DNA of 64,000 nucleotides from Clytia hemisphaerica (GCA_902728285.1 CACVBU010000137.1:124001-188000); one strand, 5' to 3'. Shown: positions 1 through 10,626, counted from the stretch's first letter. The notes: generated from the letters alone by a model not told the origin. Numbers and translations: made by a program.

Positions 1-212
1 TTGCCAATAGCGAAGCTATGATGTGCCGTTGATTTGATTGTCCGGATAAAATTTTGGGGAGAAAAATAAATAGCCTAAATTTAGAGGCCACAGCTTTTAG
101 CTAAGCGTTATTTTTTCTGTTGGGATAATACTTTGTGGAGGAGAGTAGGACAATCCAAATAAAATGGTACAATAATGTGTCTGTAATAAATAGTGGTATA
201 TTTGGAAAAAAC

Positions 213-776
213 CTGTTTCGGGTTTGAAAAATCTTCAAAAGGAACGGTCGCCCCAACCAATGAAATTACGACAAAGTCCAAAAAATATCATTTTTCATTT
301 TCAGTTATAACACTGTGAAAATTTGTCCGATCTTGTTCAAATTTACACAGGAATTGTGTTTTAGTATCTTTTACTGAATTCTCATAGTGATATAATTTTA
401 AAAAATCTGTGTTGGGTTTGAAAAATCAAAAGGAACGGTCGCCAGTCGCGATGAAATTACGACAAAGTCCAAATACGATCATTTTCAGCCATAACACTGA
501 AAATTTCTCCAATCTTGTTCAAATTTACACAGGAATTGTGTTTCAGTATCCTTTACTGAATTCTCATAGTGATATGTTTGTAAAGAATCTGTGTTGGGTT
601 TGAAAAATCAAAAGGAACGGTCGCCAGCCGCGATGAAATTACGACAAAGTCCAAATACGATCATTTTCAGTCATAACACTTTCAAATTTCTCCAATCTTG
701 TTCAAATCCACACAGGAATTGTGTTTCAGTAATGTTGTAATTTTAGTATTTTCTTTCGAATTCCAATAGCTGTGTG
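213..776. repeat. Tandem repeat, ~182-190-bp unit, 3 copies
   Basis: Three successive units each open with a 'gggtttgaaaaatc' motif (near 219, 414 and 597), followed by 'aaaaggaacggtcgcc', an 'attacgacaaagtcc' block and 'cacaggaattgtgttt'. Units 2 and 3 are nearly identical; unit 1 is more diverged and unit 3 decays at its end. The apparent 64-codon ORF inside is a product of the repeat. Confidence 0.85.
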
Positions 777-891
777 TTTGGAAGTTTCATTGTCAAGTTA
801 GAGTTTTCTGATTTTCAGTGTCTAGAAGAGAAGTTAGCCATATGCAAGATTTAAGCACTCGATCAGCTGACGATTCATGGCCAAAATTTCT

Positions 892-1044
892 CTAAAGTCT
901 TTCCACATTGTTAGAGAACCAGTATGCATCAAACTTCTCATAAATAATGTCCAAAACATCATGAATAATGATGAAAATGATCAATTTTTCACTGAGATTT
1001 GCCCATTTCGCTACACAGTCAGCTAGCCCACTTTCGGCAGCCAT
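892..1044 (-). CDS. Hypothetical 50-aa ORF starting at an AAGATGGCNGC motif
   Basis: The minus strand carries AAGATGGCTGCC, a start codon embedded in a YY1-like motif, followed by a 50-codon ORF (MAAESGLADCVAKW..., ending NNVERL, then TAG). The same start context is found at the probable NOP56 first exon. The codons look plausible but I recognise no domain, and no good splice donor lies inside the ORF. It could be a first exon, a microprotein or chance. Confidence 0.22.
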   Translation of the reverse strand: MAAESGLADCVAKWANLSEKLIIFIIIHDVLDIIYEKFDAYWFSNNVERL

Positions 1045-1194
1045 CTTTTTCTAAATACTATCGGCCAATCAAATCACAATATTATCAGAATCCAGATAAT
1101 CCGTTTTTTTTAAATCGGAATAGATCATCGGATTAGATAAACAAAAAAAAAATGTCTTGACCGTTGTCGGAAGAGAGAATTAAAGGCTCCTAGG

Positions 1195-1358
1195 CCGGAG
1201 CAAAAATAGGCTAAAATCAGGCTATTTAGAGCAAAATATTCTCTTTGACAGCTGAAAATATTCATAGAGATTAATAAACGGGGGGGTCCTAATAAGGTCC
1301 TAATAATTTTCGAAAAATTAACAAGCGGGGGGGCCGTTTATTTGGAACCTAAGAGTAA
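1195..1358. mobile_element. Truncated copy of the TTACTCTTAGGTGCC TIR element
   Basis: The right end (aacaagcggggggg, then cgtttatttggaacctaagagtaa) and the preceding 'ataaacgggggggtcctaataaggtcc' match the complete element at 3288-3577. The left TIR is missing here. Confidence 0.7.
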
Positions 1359-1380
1359 CTTTTATGGCACTTTTTAGCCT

Positions 1381-1436
1381 GCTGGAGAAAGCTTAGCGTT
1401 TCCTATCTAGCCCTTCGGGCTTTGCAGATATCTGTG
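1381..1436 (+). repeat. Dispersed hairpin-containing motif, copy 1
   Basis: 'gctggagaaagctta' is followed by 'cctatctagcccttcgggct' and 'ttgcagatatctgtg'. The segment recurs almost unchanged at 43068-43133. AGCCC-TTC-GGGCT forms a perfect short hairpin. Function unknown; it lies 40 bp upstream of the ORF at 1477. Confidence 0.6.
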
Positions 1437-1476
1437 ATCGGAAACTACTGTTAACAAGTTCTCTGAAACTTTAGAT

Positions 1477-1767
1477 ATGAAAAAGTTTCTTACTTCCTAT
1501 TTCCAGAAAGCTGCTGCTTCTACTCGAGGCCGTGGTACCGCTCGTCGAGGAACGCCAAAACGTTTACGAGGTGGTAAAGCTGCCGGATCTCCAAAAACTC
1601 GTGGAAAACCTGCGGTTGAACAAGTGGAAACGCCTACTGCGGAAAGTCCGGCAAAAGAAACTCCTACGGTAGAGGAAAAACCGAGTGATGAAAAAACGGA
1701 CGCTATTGCAGCTGATGGTAGCTTTATGGACGGTTTTCAAGTCGTAGATGAAGTACAAGAGGAATGA
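1477..1767 (+). CDS. Hypothetical basic/acidic low-complexity protein or terminal exon (96 aa)
   Basis: The ORF is much more GC-rich than its surroundings and shows coding-like codon use. The N-terminal half is basic and RG-rich (TRGRGTARRG, RLRGGK), the middle is Pro/Thr/Glu-rich and the C-terminus is acidic (VVDEVQEE). Such composition suits an intrinsically disordered nucleic-acid-binding tail. A plausible 3' splice site (cctatttccag) lies just inside the ORF, so this could instead be the last exon of a gene whose other exons were not found. The sequence after the stop contains a Pumilio-like TGTAAATA near 2158, compatible with a 3' UTR. I do not recognise the family. Confidence 0.4.
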   Translation: MKKFLTSYFQKAAASTRGRGTARRGTPKRLRGGKAAGSPKTRGKPAVEQVETPTAESPAKETPTVEEKPSDEKTDAIAADGSFMDGFQVVDEVQEE

Positions 1768-2277
1768 ACTGTGGAAACTTTTAAGAGAAGTGACTTAAGT
1801 AAGGCTCTTTAGTTACCGTATCTAAATAGACTTGCATTTTGCTTCGATGGTTGGTGCTTTGTTTTAAACCCTTTGGTGATGTCGTCAAATAACTCTACAC
1901 GATGGTAGTGGTGTCTGCAGAAAAGCATAAATTGCTAACACTCATCGTAAAATTGTAATACTTCCATTCAACTTTCACAACATATGTTCCTTTAGTCCGT
2001 TCCAGATTCCTCCCGCCCTCACTTTTACGCGTTGACTTAAGATACCTTTAGTCGTTTAGAGTTACATCAGTGCCAGGTGAACTTTGCACTGGATCGTCGT
2101 GTATTCCTAGTATACGTCAACATTTTTACCCCCTTCCTTATTAGATCTTTATTTTGTTGTAAATAATTTCGTTTTTATATTAACTCTTTATGATAACAGA
2201 TAACTAAACCGACAAAGATGAGAACATGAATATAGATGTAAAGCAATCGTTTTACTTTTTCCACAGCTAGAAAGAGT

Positions 2278-3183
2278 GAGGCCCGGAATCTTCGAGTTAG
2301 AAAACTTCGAGTTAGCTAAATTATGACGTCGTAGTTTGGAATTTCGAATTTCAAATTCTTACTAGCTCTACGGTCGTCGAAGCTCCAAAATACAAATATG
2401 AACAAAAGGAAATAAAACAAAAAAACACTCCAAGCTCGTCAAAGGAATTGAAGCTAAGTACCTGAAAAAGATAAACACAAAGGCCACGCAGTATCGAAAA
2501 GTGAAATACCAAAGCTGAATAAAAGTTATTGGTTTGTTTTAACGTCTTACAAAGGAACAAAAACACTTCCTTTTGAATTTATAGAATCATAAAGAAGTAA
2601 TGTTAGAAATATTCAATATAAATAACTCTCAAATGTACTGTATATACATAACTATGTAACATACCTTGAAATACCTTATTGGGGAAAGTGACGAAATTTT
2701 GGCAAAGTGACGAATATTTTCCCCCGATAAGGTAATCAAATCTGCAACATCTGTAGCCAAAGTATAAGCAAAGAACATTCAGTGTGGTAAAATATCATAC
2801 ACTCATGCAAGTCGAAATTCAAGCATCAAAATGTAGTTTTATGAAGCAAAATTTTGTTGGTGCACACAGAAGATACATCAATTCAATAAATCTAATTTCT
2901 CATCTTTTACAAAATCTCCACTTCACATTAAACAAGAAGAAAGGAGGAAGAAAAACAAGCAGACTTCCTCCCACCTACTTCTTTTTCGAAAATTTTTGGA
3001 TTTTCTACTACCATACAAAAAATCCAAGATAGCTAACTCGAAAACTTGTGAACGAAAAAAAAATTCCGAGTTAGTTAACTCGAAAAAAGGTTTTGTGAAA
3101 AAGAAATTCGAGTTACCTAACTCGAAAAGGTTTTTTCGAAAAATAAAATTCGAGTTAATTCTAACTCGAAGATTCCGGGCCTC
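2278..3183. mobile_element. 906-bp TIR element with 9-bp target duplication, MULE-like
   Basis: The ends are exact inverted copies: GAGGCCCGGAATCTTCGAGT... at the left and its complement ending ...GATTCCGGGCCTC at the right. Both ends are flanked by the direct repeat AGAAAGAGT (2269-2277 and 3184-3192). A 9-bp duplication is typical of Mutator-like elements. The interior near both ends is filled with TTCGAGTTA-type motifs in both orientations. No transposase ORF, so it is non-autonomous. Confidence 0.85.
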
Positions 3184-3287
3184 AGAAAGAGTTAGGGAAA
3201 AGTAGAGGTATGTAAAGAGATGGAAAAACAGCTTTTCTGATTACTCAAAGTTCAAAGATCACCTCTATTAAAACGTTGATTAGGTCA

Positions 3288-3577
3288 TTACTCTTAGGTG
3301 CCAAATAAACGGGGGGGGGTTGGAAAAATTTTTCAAATTAAATAAACGGGGGACCTAATTACCGGGGGGGTTGGAAAATGGACCTTTAAAAACCCTAAAA
3401 AGGGTCAAAATAGACTAAATTTAGGCTTTTTAGAGTAAAACAAGGAATTTTCCTTTTTGTAGCTGGGAATTTTTTCAAAAATTAATAAACGGGGGGTCCT
3501 AATAAGGTCCGGGGGGGTTGGAAAAAAATCGAAAAATTAACAAGCGGGGCGGGCGTTTATTTGGCACCTAAGAGTAA
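3288..3577. mobile_element. 290-bp TIR element with G-rich interior (TTACTCTTAGGTGCC family)
   Basis: TIRs TTACTCTTAGGTGCCAAATA and its complement ending ...GCACCTAAGAGTAA enclose several 'aaacgggggg' blocks and 'cctaataaggtcc'. A truncated relative lies at 1195-1358. Elements at 45018 and 49507 have related ends (TACTCTCGGGTACC). Confidence 0.8.
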
Positions 3578-4579
3578 ATGAAAGTTAAGAAAAGACGCCA
3601 TACAAATCGGACGGTTTCTACATGATTTGTTTGAAGATAAAAATGAAAATTTGTTTTTCCTTTTTCGCCAATTTCTAGATCAATTTTTAGGAATAAGGAG
3701 CAATCTTTTTACCAATGTATAGCAAAATAAATTCTTAACGCAATGATATTAAATTGATTCTTGTAAAACTGTAAGAAATCTAGTAAAATCAAGATGAATT
3801 TTAATTTTCTCGAGCTCTAGCTTTCTATATAATGATGCGGTTATATCAGTAGAATTGCTAGGAAGTTCTGAGTAAGAAGATATAGGTACCTTTTCGTATA
3901 AGAGAGGTTCACCCAATATAAGCCCTTTCCTCTTGGAAAAGATTTTAGTTTACATAAGATCGAAAACTGATACTTTCTACTGGTACAAAAATCGTAATAC
4001 GGAGAAATTTTTGAAAATATTTGAACCTCTCTGATTTCAAATATGTCCAAATTCTTCGTATTTTTCTTACGGTTACGGTTCCCTACAGAATAGCCGGGGG
4101 GATTAGACGATGTTATCGTCCGTTACAGTGATAGTAAAGGCGGGAAAATATGGCGGTATACGGGGAAAAAATCGGCGGGAGAGTTTCGAAGAAACGACTG
4201 GCAACTCTACCGACTGTAAACTCTTTTTCGGCAAAAAACCCGTTTGCGAATTTTCTTCGGCTTTGGGCTTTTTTTTTTAGATAGTGATTCGTCTTAGGCT
4301 ACGAACCTTTTATAAGTCAAAAAAATTTTCATCTTTTACCCTCTCGAAATTTTGAAATAATTTTTTACCCCGATCGTTACTACAGCACTAAGGCTCGAGC
4401 CCTTAAATTAGCCATTTTTTCAAATGATAAAAAAAAGTATAAAAGCTTTTTAGATGATCTAAATACCTTTTAAGGGAAGAAATTTAATGTTCATTCAATT
4501 TAGTCTCTATTTCTCCTAAAATAAAAAACTCTTTTTTTTCCTCTTTTTTCAGCTAAAAATTGGTCGTTCGCCAAAATTG
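3578..4579. other. AT-rich intergenic stretch, nothing recognised
   Basis: Both strands were read; I see no coding exon, RNA gene or clear repeat boundary here. Confidence 0.5.
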
Positions 4580-4744
4580 ATAGACCTTTTCATAAATTAC
4601 GCCACGAACATCACTTGCCTCGTTTTGAAATTACTTTTTATTCATACAATAATAATTTAATGTCTCAAGGGACAATCACCATGGAAATTGTTTGAATACG
4701 AGGTAAGTGAAGTTGTTCGTGACGTAATTTTTGAAAAGGTCTAT
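4580..4744. repeat. Foldback (inverted repeat) ~165 bp
   Basis: 'atagaccttttcataaatta' through 'tgcctcgttttgaaa' is mirrored by 'tttgaatacgaggtaagtga' through 'gaaaaggtctat'. The arms are about 50 bp and imperfect, around a short loop. A second, weaker pair (gagctggagttttt near 4811 and aaaaactccagctt near 4945) flanks it. Confidence 0.65.
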
Positions 4745-5917
4745 TCTCGTCAAATTTAGAAATTTTATTAAATCGCCAAAATAAATTCCACCAAAATTGG
4801 CAAGTGGGGTGAGCTGGAGTTTTTATAAGATACTTCTCTAATTGGTCATTTGAAATAATAGAGATGACGCGTTCTTTAGAAAAAGCAATAAAATCCTTTG
4901 TCTCAAGATTCAACGACCAACCGAATCATCAAAAACCTTGTAAAAAACTCCAGCTTGACCCGGCTCATTTGCCAGAATTTCTTCTCTTGAGGTATGCTAT
5001 GGTAAACGACAACCCTTGATTCAATATAGGAAAGGGCAGAAGACTAACTAATTTAGAAAATAATTGTAAATAATCTTTTATGTACTCTCTTTGTTTAAAC
5101 TTTTCATGGCTTTGAACCATTTTAAATTTTACAACATTCCTTCGCATTTTTCTCGTATATTCACTAGTCTAATTTCGTTGCAATTTAAATGATAGATGTG
5201 TACAATGTTATCTCTTTATGAATCGTCAAGCTTTGTTATGTTATTTTGTTTTTTGTCAATGTTGTAAGTATTTTTTTTTTTTTTATTATTATTAACACCT
5301 CTTTTATCACCAAGAAAATCAATGGTATATAAATAACTAAAACTAAGTATAAAGCTCTTTCCTTTTATGTACATTTAAAAAAGTTTTTTCTGTTTTCGGA
5401 ACAAAATATATACACGCTTTTTCTTTTATAAGAATAACTTCTATAAGAATATCAGGGTGAGATTTTGGGTTTAAAACAATAGGCCTATTATTTGTCTACG
5501 CCACATTGTATGTGATAAGATTTTTTTATTTATGCTTGTGTGCTTGTGTTACATATACCTTTCTAATTGAAGCTAATATTTATAAATTTCTACACCACAT
5601 TGTATGTTATTAATCAAGATGTATTATTTTTGCTAACTAATCTGATAAGATTTTTTTATTTATGCTTGTGTTACATAACTTTTTAATTCTAATTGAAAAT
5701 AATATTTCTAAATTAAATACAACGTTGAAAATTTAATGACTAGATTTTTCCGATCTACCTTATTTTTAGCCATTTCTTAATTAAATGAATTTAGATTAAT
5801 TTCCAATCATATCAATTTTCTTTATAAAGGTCATCATCGGCTTACGATAGCTGCAAAATTTTCAAATTACCAACCTTGATGGGTCAGAGCATTTTCTATT
5901 TAAATTGACTATCTATT

Positions 5918-6150
5918 TTCCGACCTGCATTTTCAAAACCTTACGTTGGAAATCACTGTTTTCTTACCGGAATTTGACAATTTCGCAACTTCCAAAATGT
6001 GTGATATCCAAACTTCCGAACTTGCGTTTCGGGCTTTTTCCAATATAAATATTCAAAATATTTTTGACAATGTCTGGGATATCAACTTTTTCCGACCCGC
6101 ATTTTCAAAACCTTACGTTGGAAATCACTGTTTTCTTACCGGAATTTGAC
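5918..6150 (+). repeat. Direct repeat pair about 170 bp apart
   Basis: 'cattttcaaaaccttacgtt' followed by 'ggaaatcactgttttcttac' occurs near 5928 and again near 6101, each copy continuing into 'cggaatttgacaatt'. The region between shares no coding signal. Confidence 0.7.
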
Positions 6151-6424
6151 AATTGAAACTGAAAAATGCAGTTGCTTATAAAAAATGTGTGTCGGTATTT
6201 TGTATCAAGGCAGGGGCAACGAAGTATAAGCCTAAAGTGTTAGAATTGAGTCTCCTTAGTAGGATTTGTATTCACTAAACCCTACCAAAGTTGAGCGGCC
6301 CGTGTGGTTTTTATACAATAGTCAATACAAATTCCGGATTTTGAAAAATAAATTTTCCGCCAGATTTCAAAAAATATACCACTCAAAAAAAAAGAAATTG
6401 CTAAATCCAAATCCGTCATGAAAA

Positions 6425-6660
6425 ATGGGTTAAGGTGAAGTAAGTAAAGAAGCAATCTGATTGGCTGATAAAGAACTGGTAATTCAGGCTAAAAATGTTC
6501 ATAGGCTAGTTTCATCATCAGGCTTGACACTCTCAGCCTAGATTCGTCATTTTTTTATGGGAAAAATAAATTTTAAAATAGTAAGACAGAATCTTGTGTT
6601 CTCTGTGTTCTTGTGTCCACCACGATGGAAAAAAATAAATTCTAAAATAGTAAGACTGAT
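6425..6660 (+). mobile_element. Short copy of the element that carries the 26-bp minisatellite core
   Basis: The flank (aagaagcaatctgattggct, ...gttcataggctagtttcatc, ...tgacactctcagcctagatt) is the reverse complement of 47500-47640. Here it is followed by one full 26-bp core (cttgtgttctctgtgttctt...) between two 'gaaaaaaataaattctaaaa'-type spacers, compared with about 29 cores in the copy at 45.5-47.5 kb. Confidence 0.8.
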
Positions 6661-7225
6661 GGCGCAGCGAATGCGAGGATTTGAAACAAATTTTCAGTAC
6701 CAAGTGGAAGCAGCAAAGGTCAAGTCAAGTCAAGCAAGGCAGCCAGAGACAGCAACATTCTACCAGAACAAAGATCAATGAAATGTGGCTTTCCAGGCGT
6801 TGTATTAAGTCTGTAAAAGCTGACTGTAGGAATCGAACCTCTGTGAAGCATGATATGTAATGTATTTTTAGTAATATAAAGAGTGATTTTTTTAAACAGA
6901 GCTTTTTTAGGTACTCGGAAGGTTTTAGTTTTATGAACATTTAAAGGACAGGATAGTCTCTATGACGGAATTAGACAAGGTATGTGTGTCAGCATTACAC
7001 AAAGTTAAGGAAGTACTGTATCTTGACTTCCGATTTTCTGCTGGAGGTCAGGGCTCGATTCTCACTTCCGTGATGCTACGTCCTACAATTCACTTGGCGA
7101 GAGTGAATGGGCCATTCCAGAATTTGTCTGTAACAGGGGGGTGGACAACACAGGATTTCTGAGGGCAAAAGTTTTCACCAAAATTCAAAATTTCCAAGGT
7201 GAGAGAAGAAAATGTATGAATTTTT
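6661..7225. other. Intergenic, nothing recognised
   Basis: Several short ORFs overlap on both strands, but none has splice sites, family motifs or biased composition that would support a gene. Confidence 0.4.
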
Positions 7226-7826
7226 CCAGGACCCTGCAGACACGTACCGGACTTAACGAACACCGGACACGCGAAAGTCCGGTGTAGAGTCCCCTGCCCA
7301 GTTGGCGACCGGTCCAGTTGGCGACCTAACGTCTTTGAACCCAGAAAAGTCATTCAAAAACAAACCTCTGGAGAATTTCTTTTGGTAGTAATCTGCCTTG
7401 ACCTATTTCCCGTACTGTGTAAAAAAAGTTCTAGAAAAGAACGAGTAGAATCCGAAAGATCCAACTTTGCACGGAAGCACATGAAAAACCCGGATTTTTC
7501 GAAAAAAATAAAAAATGACTACCTGTGGACAAAAAAGCTTCGTAAGAAAAAACGCTTCAACTCCCACTCCAAAAAAATCTTGTCCAAAACGATGAATATG
7601 TTAGAAAGCATTTCTGTAAAAATCAGCTCGATACAGTTTTTCGTTTGAAATATTGATAAAAAAGTTGATGCAATCAGCTTCGAAATTTGATGTCCAGTCT
7701 GCGACCAACCAAACTCAAAAAATGAAAAAGAAGACTCTACATTGCGATTAAAAAATTCCAGACGCGAAGAGAAAAAACAGACATAAAAAATTCCCACGTT
7801 TTAATCAAATGAAGACTCTCCATAGA

Positions 7827-8172
7827 AGGACCCTGCCGACGCACCGGACTGTCCGGTGTATTTGTCCGGTGGCAAAAAGTATCCTTTCGCTACACCGGAC
7901 GCAATAAGTCCGGTGTCAGTCCGGTGTTGCATACAGGGAATTTTGGACGCCGGACATTTATGAAACAAAAAATTAAGAAACACCGGACGCACCGGACTGG
8001 TCATGTCCGGTGTTTTGATTGTCCGGTGGAAATAAATATCCTTCTCTGACACCGGACATACGACTTCCTTAAGTCCGGTGTAGAGATTGTCCGGTGGTAA
8101 AAAGAATTCTCATTTTACACCGGACTTTCGCGTGTCCGGTGTTCGTTAAGTCCGGTGCGTCGGCAGGGTCCT
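7827..8172. mobile_element. 346-bp TIR element packed with CCGGAC motifs, 8-bp target duplication
   Basis: TIRs AGGACCCTGCCGACGCACCG and its complement ending ...CGGCAGGGTCCT are bounded by the direct repeat TCCATAGA (7819-7826 and 8173-8180). An 8-bp duplication is the hAT signature. The interior carries about two dozen CCGGAC/GTCCGG hexamers in both orientations, mostly as ACACCGGAC. No ORF belongs to it. A shorter derivative, also beginning AGGACCCTGC, sits near 7229-7304. Confidence 0.88.
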
Positions 8173-8625
8173 TCCATAGACTGCCACTTTCAAAACAAAA
8201 CAAAAACAAACTTTAGAAAAAAATGGCAACTTGAAGAAAAATTCTGAAAAAACATGCCGAAGGGAAATGTAAGTGAGCTATTTTAAAACAAAAGAGCGAG
8301 TGTAAATAAATGTAATACGGGAAAGCTTATGAGTTTTTTTATCATCCTGATCAATTAATACGACCTTACCTGCAAGTAGAGCACTGATTTTTTCTTTCTC
8401 GCGATCGGTCGCAGACTGGTACGTCGTTCGGGAACTGGGCACTAGTACCGCTCGCTTCGAAAGTTTTTTATTCTAAGAAGATCGCCTCAGATAAAAAATC
8501 AAAATAAACACGAAGAGCATGTTAAAAGTTGTCTAACCGTTGGTCGAAAAGGATTTTCAAAAAAGTAAAAAGTAAGTGAAAAATTTGAATCAAAAAATTT
8601 TGGTCGCCAACTGGGCAGGGTACTC

Positions 8626-9345
8626 TAAAATGAGAATTTTTTTTACCACCGGAAATCTCTACACCGGACTTAAGGAAGTCGGATGTCCGGTGTCGGAGAA
8701 GGTAATTTTTTTCCACCGGACAATCAAAACACCTGACATGACCAGTCCGGTGTTTCTTAATTTTTTGTTTCGTAAATGTCCGGCGTCCAAAATTCCCTGT
8801 ATGCAACACCGGACTGACACCGGACTTATTGCGTCCGGTGTAGCGAAAGGATACTTTTTGCCACCGGACAAATACACCGGACATAGTGTGCACCCCCCCC
8901 CCAGAATAGTGGGGGGGGCTTTTGCTGATTTGGGTCGAAATTTTTCAGGTGGGATTTGGGGTTTTCCAGGTTTTAGGTGGGAGAAACAAGTTAAGGTGGG
9001 AGTTAATTTCTTTAGGTGGGACTTTGGGTGTTTTGGAAAAAGTAAAATTAGATAGATAGAGCTGCTTTTATTTTGCATAAGCTGAGAGCCTTAATATATC
9101 TGCTTTTTAAATGTATATAATAGACATATTAATATATCATATGTAATATATTGCATCTTCATATTACAGTAAAGAAATTTTGTTTTGTTCCTCGAATTAG
9201 TATATTTTTTTGTTTTTAGCTGGGATCTGGGAGTCTGGGCTGAAGGTGGGAATTTTAGGATAAGGTGGGACCTGAATTTTCAGGTGGGACCTGGAACCCC
9301 CTTGCACACTATGCCGGACAGTCCGGTGCGTTGACAGGGTTCTAT
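8626..9345 (+). mobile_element. Second CCGGAC-motif element copy, interrupted by another element
   Basis: From 'taaaatgagaatt' to 'gtgcgttgacagggttct' this matches the reverse complement of 7827-8172 almost base for base, except for a 432-bp insertion plus 5-bp duplication. Its left terminus is replaced by a short sequence also seen near 7298 (agttggcgacc). The overlapping ORFs are translations of the repeat. Confidence 0.85.
8882..9313. mobile_element. 432-bp TIR element (CATAGTGTGCA) with 5-bp target duplication
   Basis: Ends are CATAGTGTGCACCCCCC and, on the other side, ...GGAACCCCCTTGCACACTATG. It is flanked by the direct repeat CCGGA (8877-8881 and 9314-9318). The interrupted site reads AATACACCGGACAGTCCGG in the intact relative at 7.8 kb, so boundaries and duplication are confirmed by an empty site. 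The interior near both ends repeats 'aggtggga'. A larger copy is at 49170-50271. Confidence 0.92.
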
Positions 9346-9372
9346 TTTTCCACACAGCAATTGAATTTTAAA

Positions 9373-10035
9373 CCAGGGGATGTCAATCGAACTCAATCGA
9401 ATTCGATTTGGAGTCAAATCGATCGAATTCAATCGAAGTACATCGAAGTGATTGTTTGAATCAATCGAACTCAATCGAAGTGATTGATCGAACAATTGAA
9501 TTCAATCAAAATGGGAAAAACATGTAAATCTTTGATCGTCTTCGATTGGATTCGATTTATTCAATCAATCACTTCGATTGGTTTCGATTGTTCTATCGGT
9601 TGGTTGATGCTGGATGGATTGATTATGATGTGTTTTTTTCAGTAGTTTTAAAAATCTTTTAGAACTTTCTAAAGAGATTTTATGGTAGGTTATAATTAGT
9701 ATGCGCCCGAGTTTGAAAAATAGTTTTTGAGCATTTATAAGTCATTATTAGTACCCAGGCCAGACGGTACTAGCCAGAGGATGTCAATGGAAAACTTCGA
9801 TTGTCGCACCAATCGAATATAATCGAAACCAATCGAAGTGATTGACCGAATCAATCGAAGCCAATCGAGTACAATCGAACCAAATCAATCTTAAAAAGCT
9901 GTAAATCTTCGATTGACTTCGATCGTTACGATCAATCACTTAGATTGGCTTCGATCGATTTGGTCAATCACTACGATTGATTTCGATTATATTTGATTGG
10001 TTCAACAATCGAAATTTTCGATTGACATCCCCTGG
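9373..10035. mobile_element. 663-bp TIR element filled with TCAATCGA motifs
   Basis: CCAGGGGATGTCAATCGA at the left and its complement TCGATTGACATCCCCTGG at the right, with TTTAAA directly repeated outside both ends. The interior contains dozens of TCAATCGAA/TTCGATTGA octamers in both orientations in two blocks (about 9373-9600 and 9780-10035) separated by unique sequence. An internal 'CCAGAGGATGTCAATGG' near 9775 resembles a second terminus, so it may be two joined copies. Confidence 0.8.
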
Positions 10036-10080
10036 TTTAAATAAAAAAGACAAAAAAGAGTAAAATTTCCAACGCATTTT

Positions 10081-10618
10081 AGGACCCTCTCGGCGCTCCG
10101 GAAACTTCTGGAGTTTTCGGTAGCAGCTAAAAAAACACTATTTTTCTCTCCGGAAGGTTCAAGAGCTCTTCCGGTGCTTCTGGAGCAAGTGATATTTTTA
10201 ACATATTCTAAAAACTATTTAAACATGGATTACAAAAAATAAAATATTTGTCCTCAGGTGATGGACTTTGGTCAAATAAAATACTTTACAGTCTTTGAGG
10301 ATGATGGTTCAGCTATTAATTGAATTGAGTAGTTTGTCACATTATATTTAAAAGCATCATCACTGGTCGTAATATCAAAACTACCATGAGTCGGCTGCTT
10401 TTTTTAAAATACGCGCATGGGCAGTTAATTTTCACATGATTAGCACATATCGTAATTATATCGTGGATATCTTGCTCCGGAACACGGGAAGTGCACTGAA
10501 ACGTTCCGGAGCAGACCGATCACCTACGTGCTCCAGAAAACCGGAAGTGCTCCGGAATCTTCAACAAAAATACAGCACTTTTTGCCCCCCTACGTTTCCG
10601 GAGTGCCAGGAGGGTCCT
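10081..10618. mobile_element. 538-bp TIR element with CTCCGGAA motifs, 8-bp target duplication (one mismatch)
   Basis: AGGACCCTCTCGGCGCTCCG at the left is mirrored imperfectly by ...CCGGAGTGCCAGGAGGGTCCT at the right. Flanks CGCATTTT (10073-10080) and CACATTTT (10619-10626) match at 7 of 8 positions. The ends share AGGACCCTSYCGGCGC-like sequence with the element at 7827 but the internal motif is CTCCGGAA/TTCCGGAG. Apparent ORFs on both strands are not supported. Confidence 0.78.
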
Positions 10619-10626
10619 CACATTTT

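Noticed and set aside
8522-9078. Opposing ORFs of 123-159 codons
   Set aside because: They cover the CCGGAC-motif element and its insertion; no independent coding signal.
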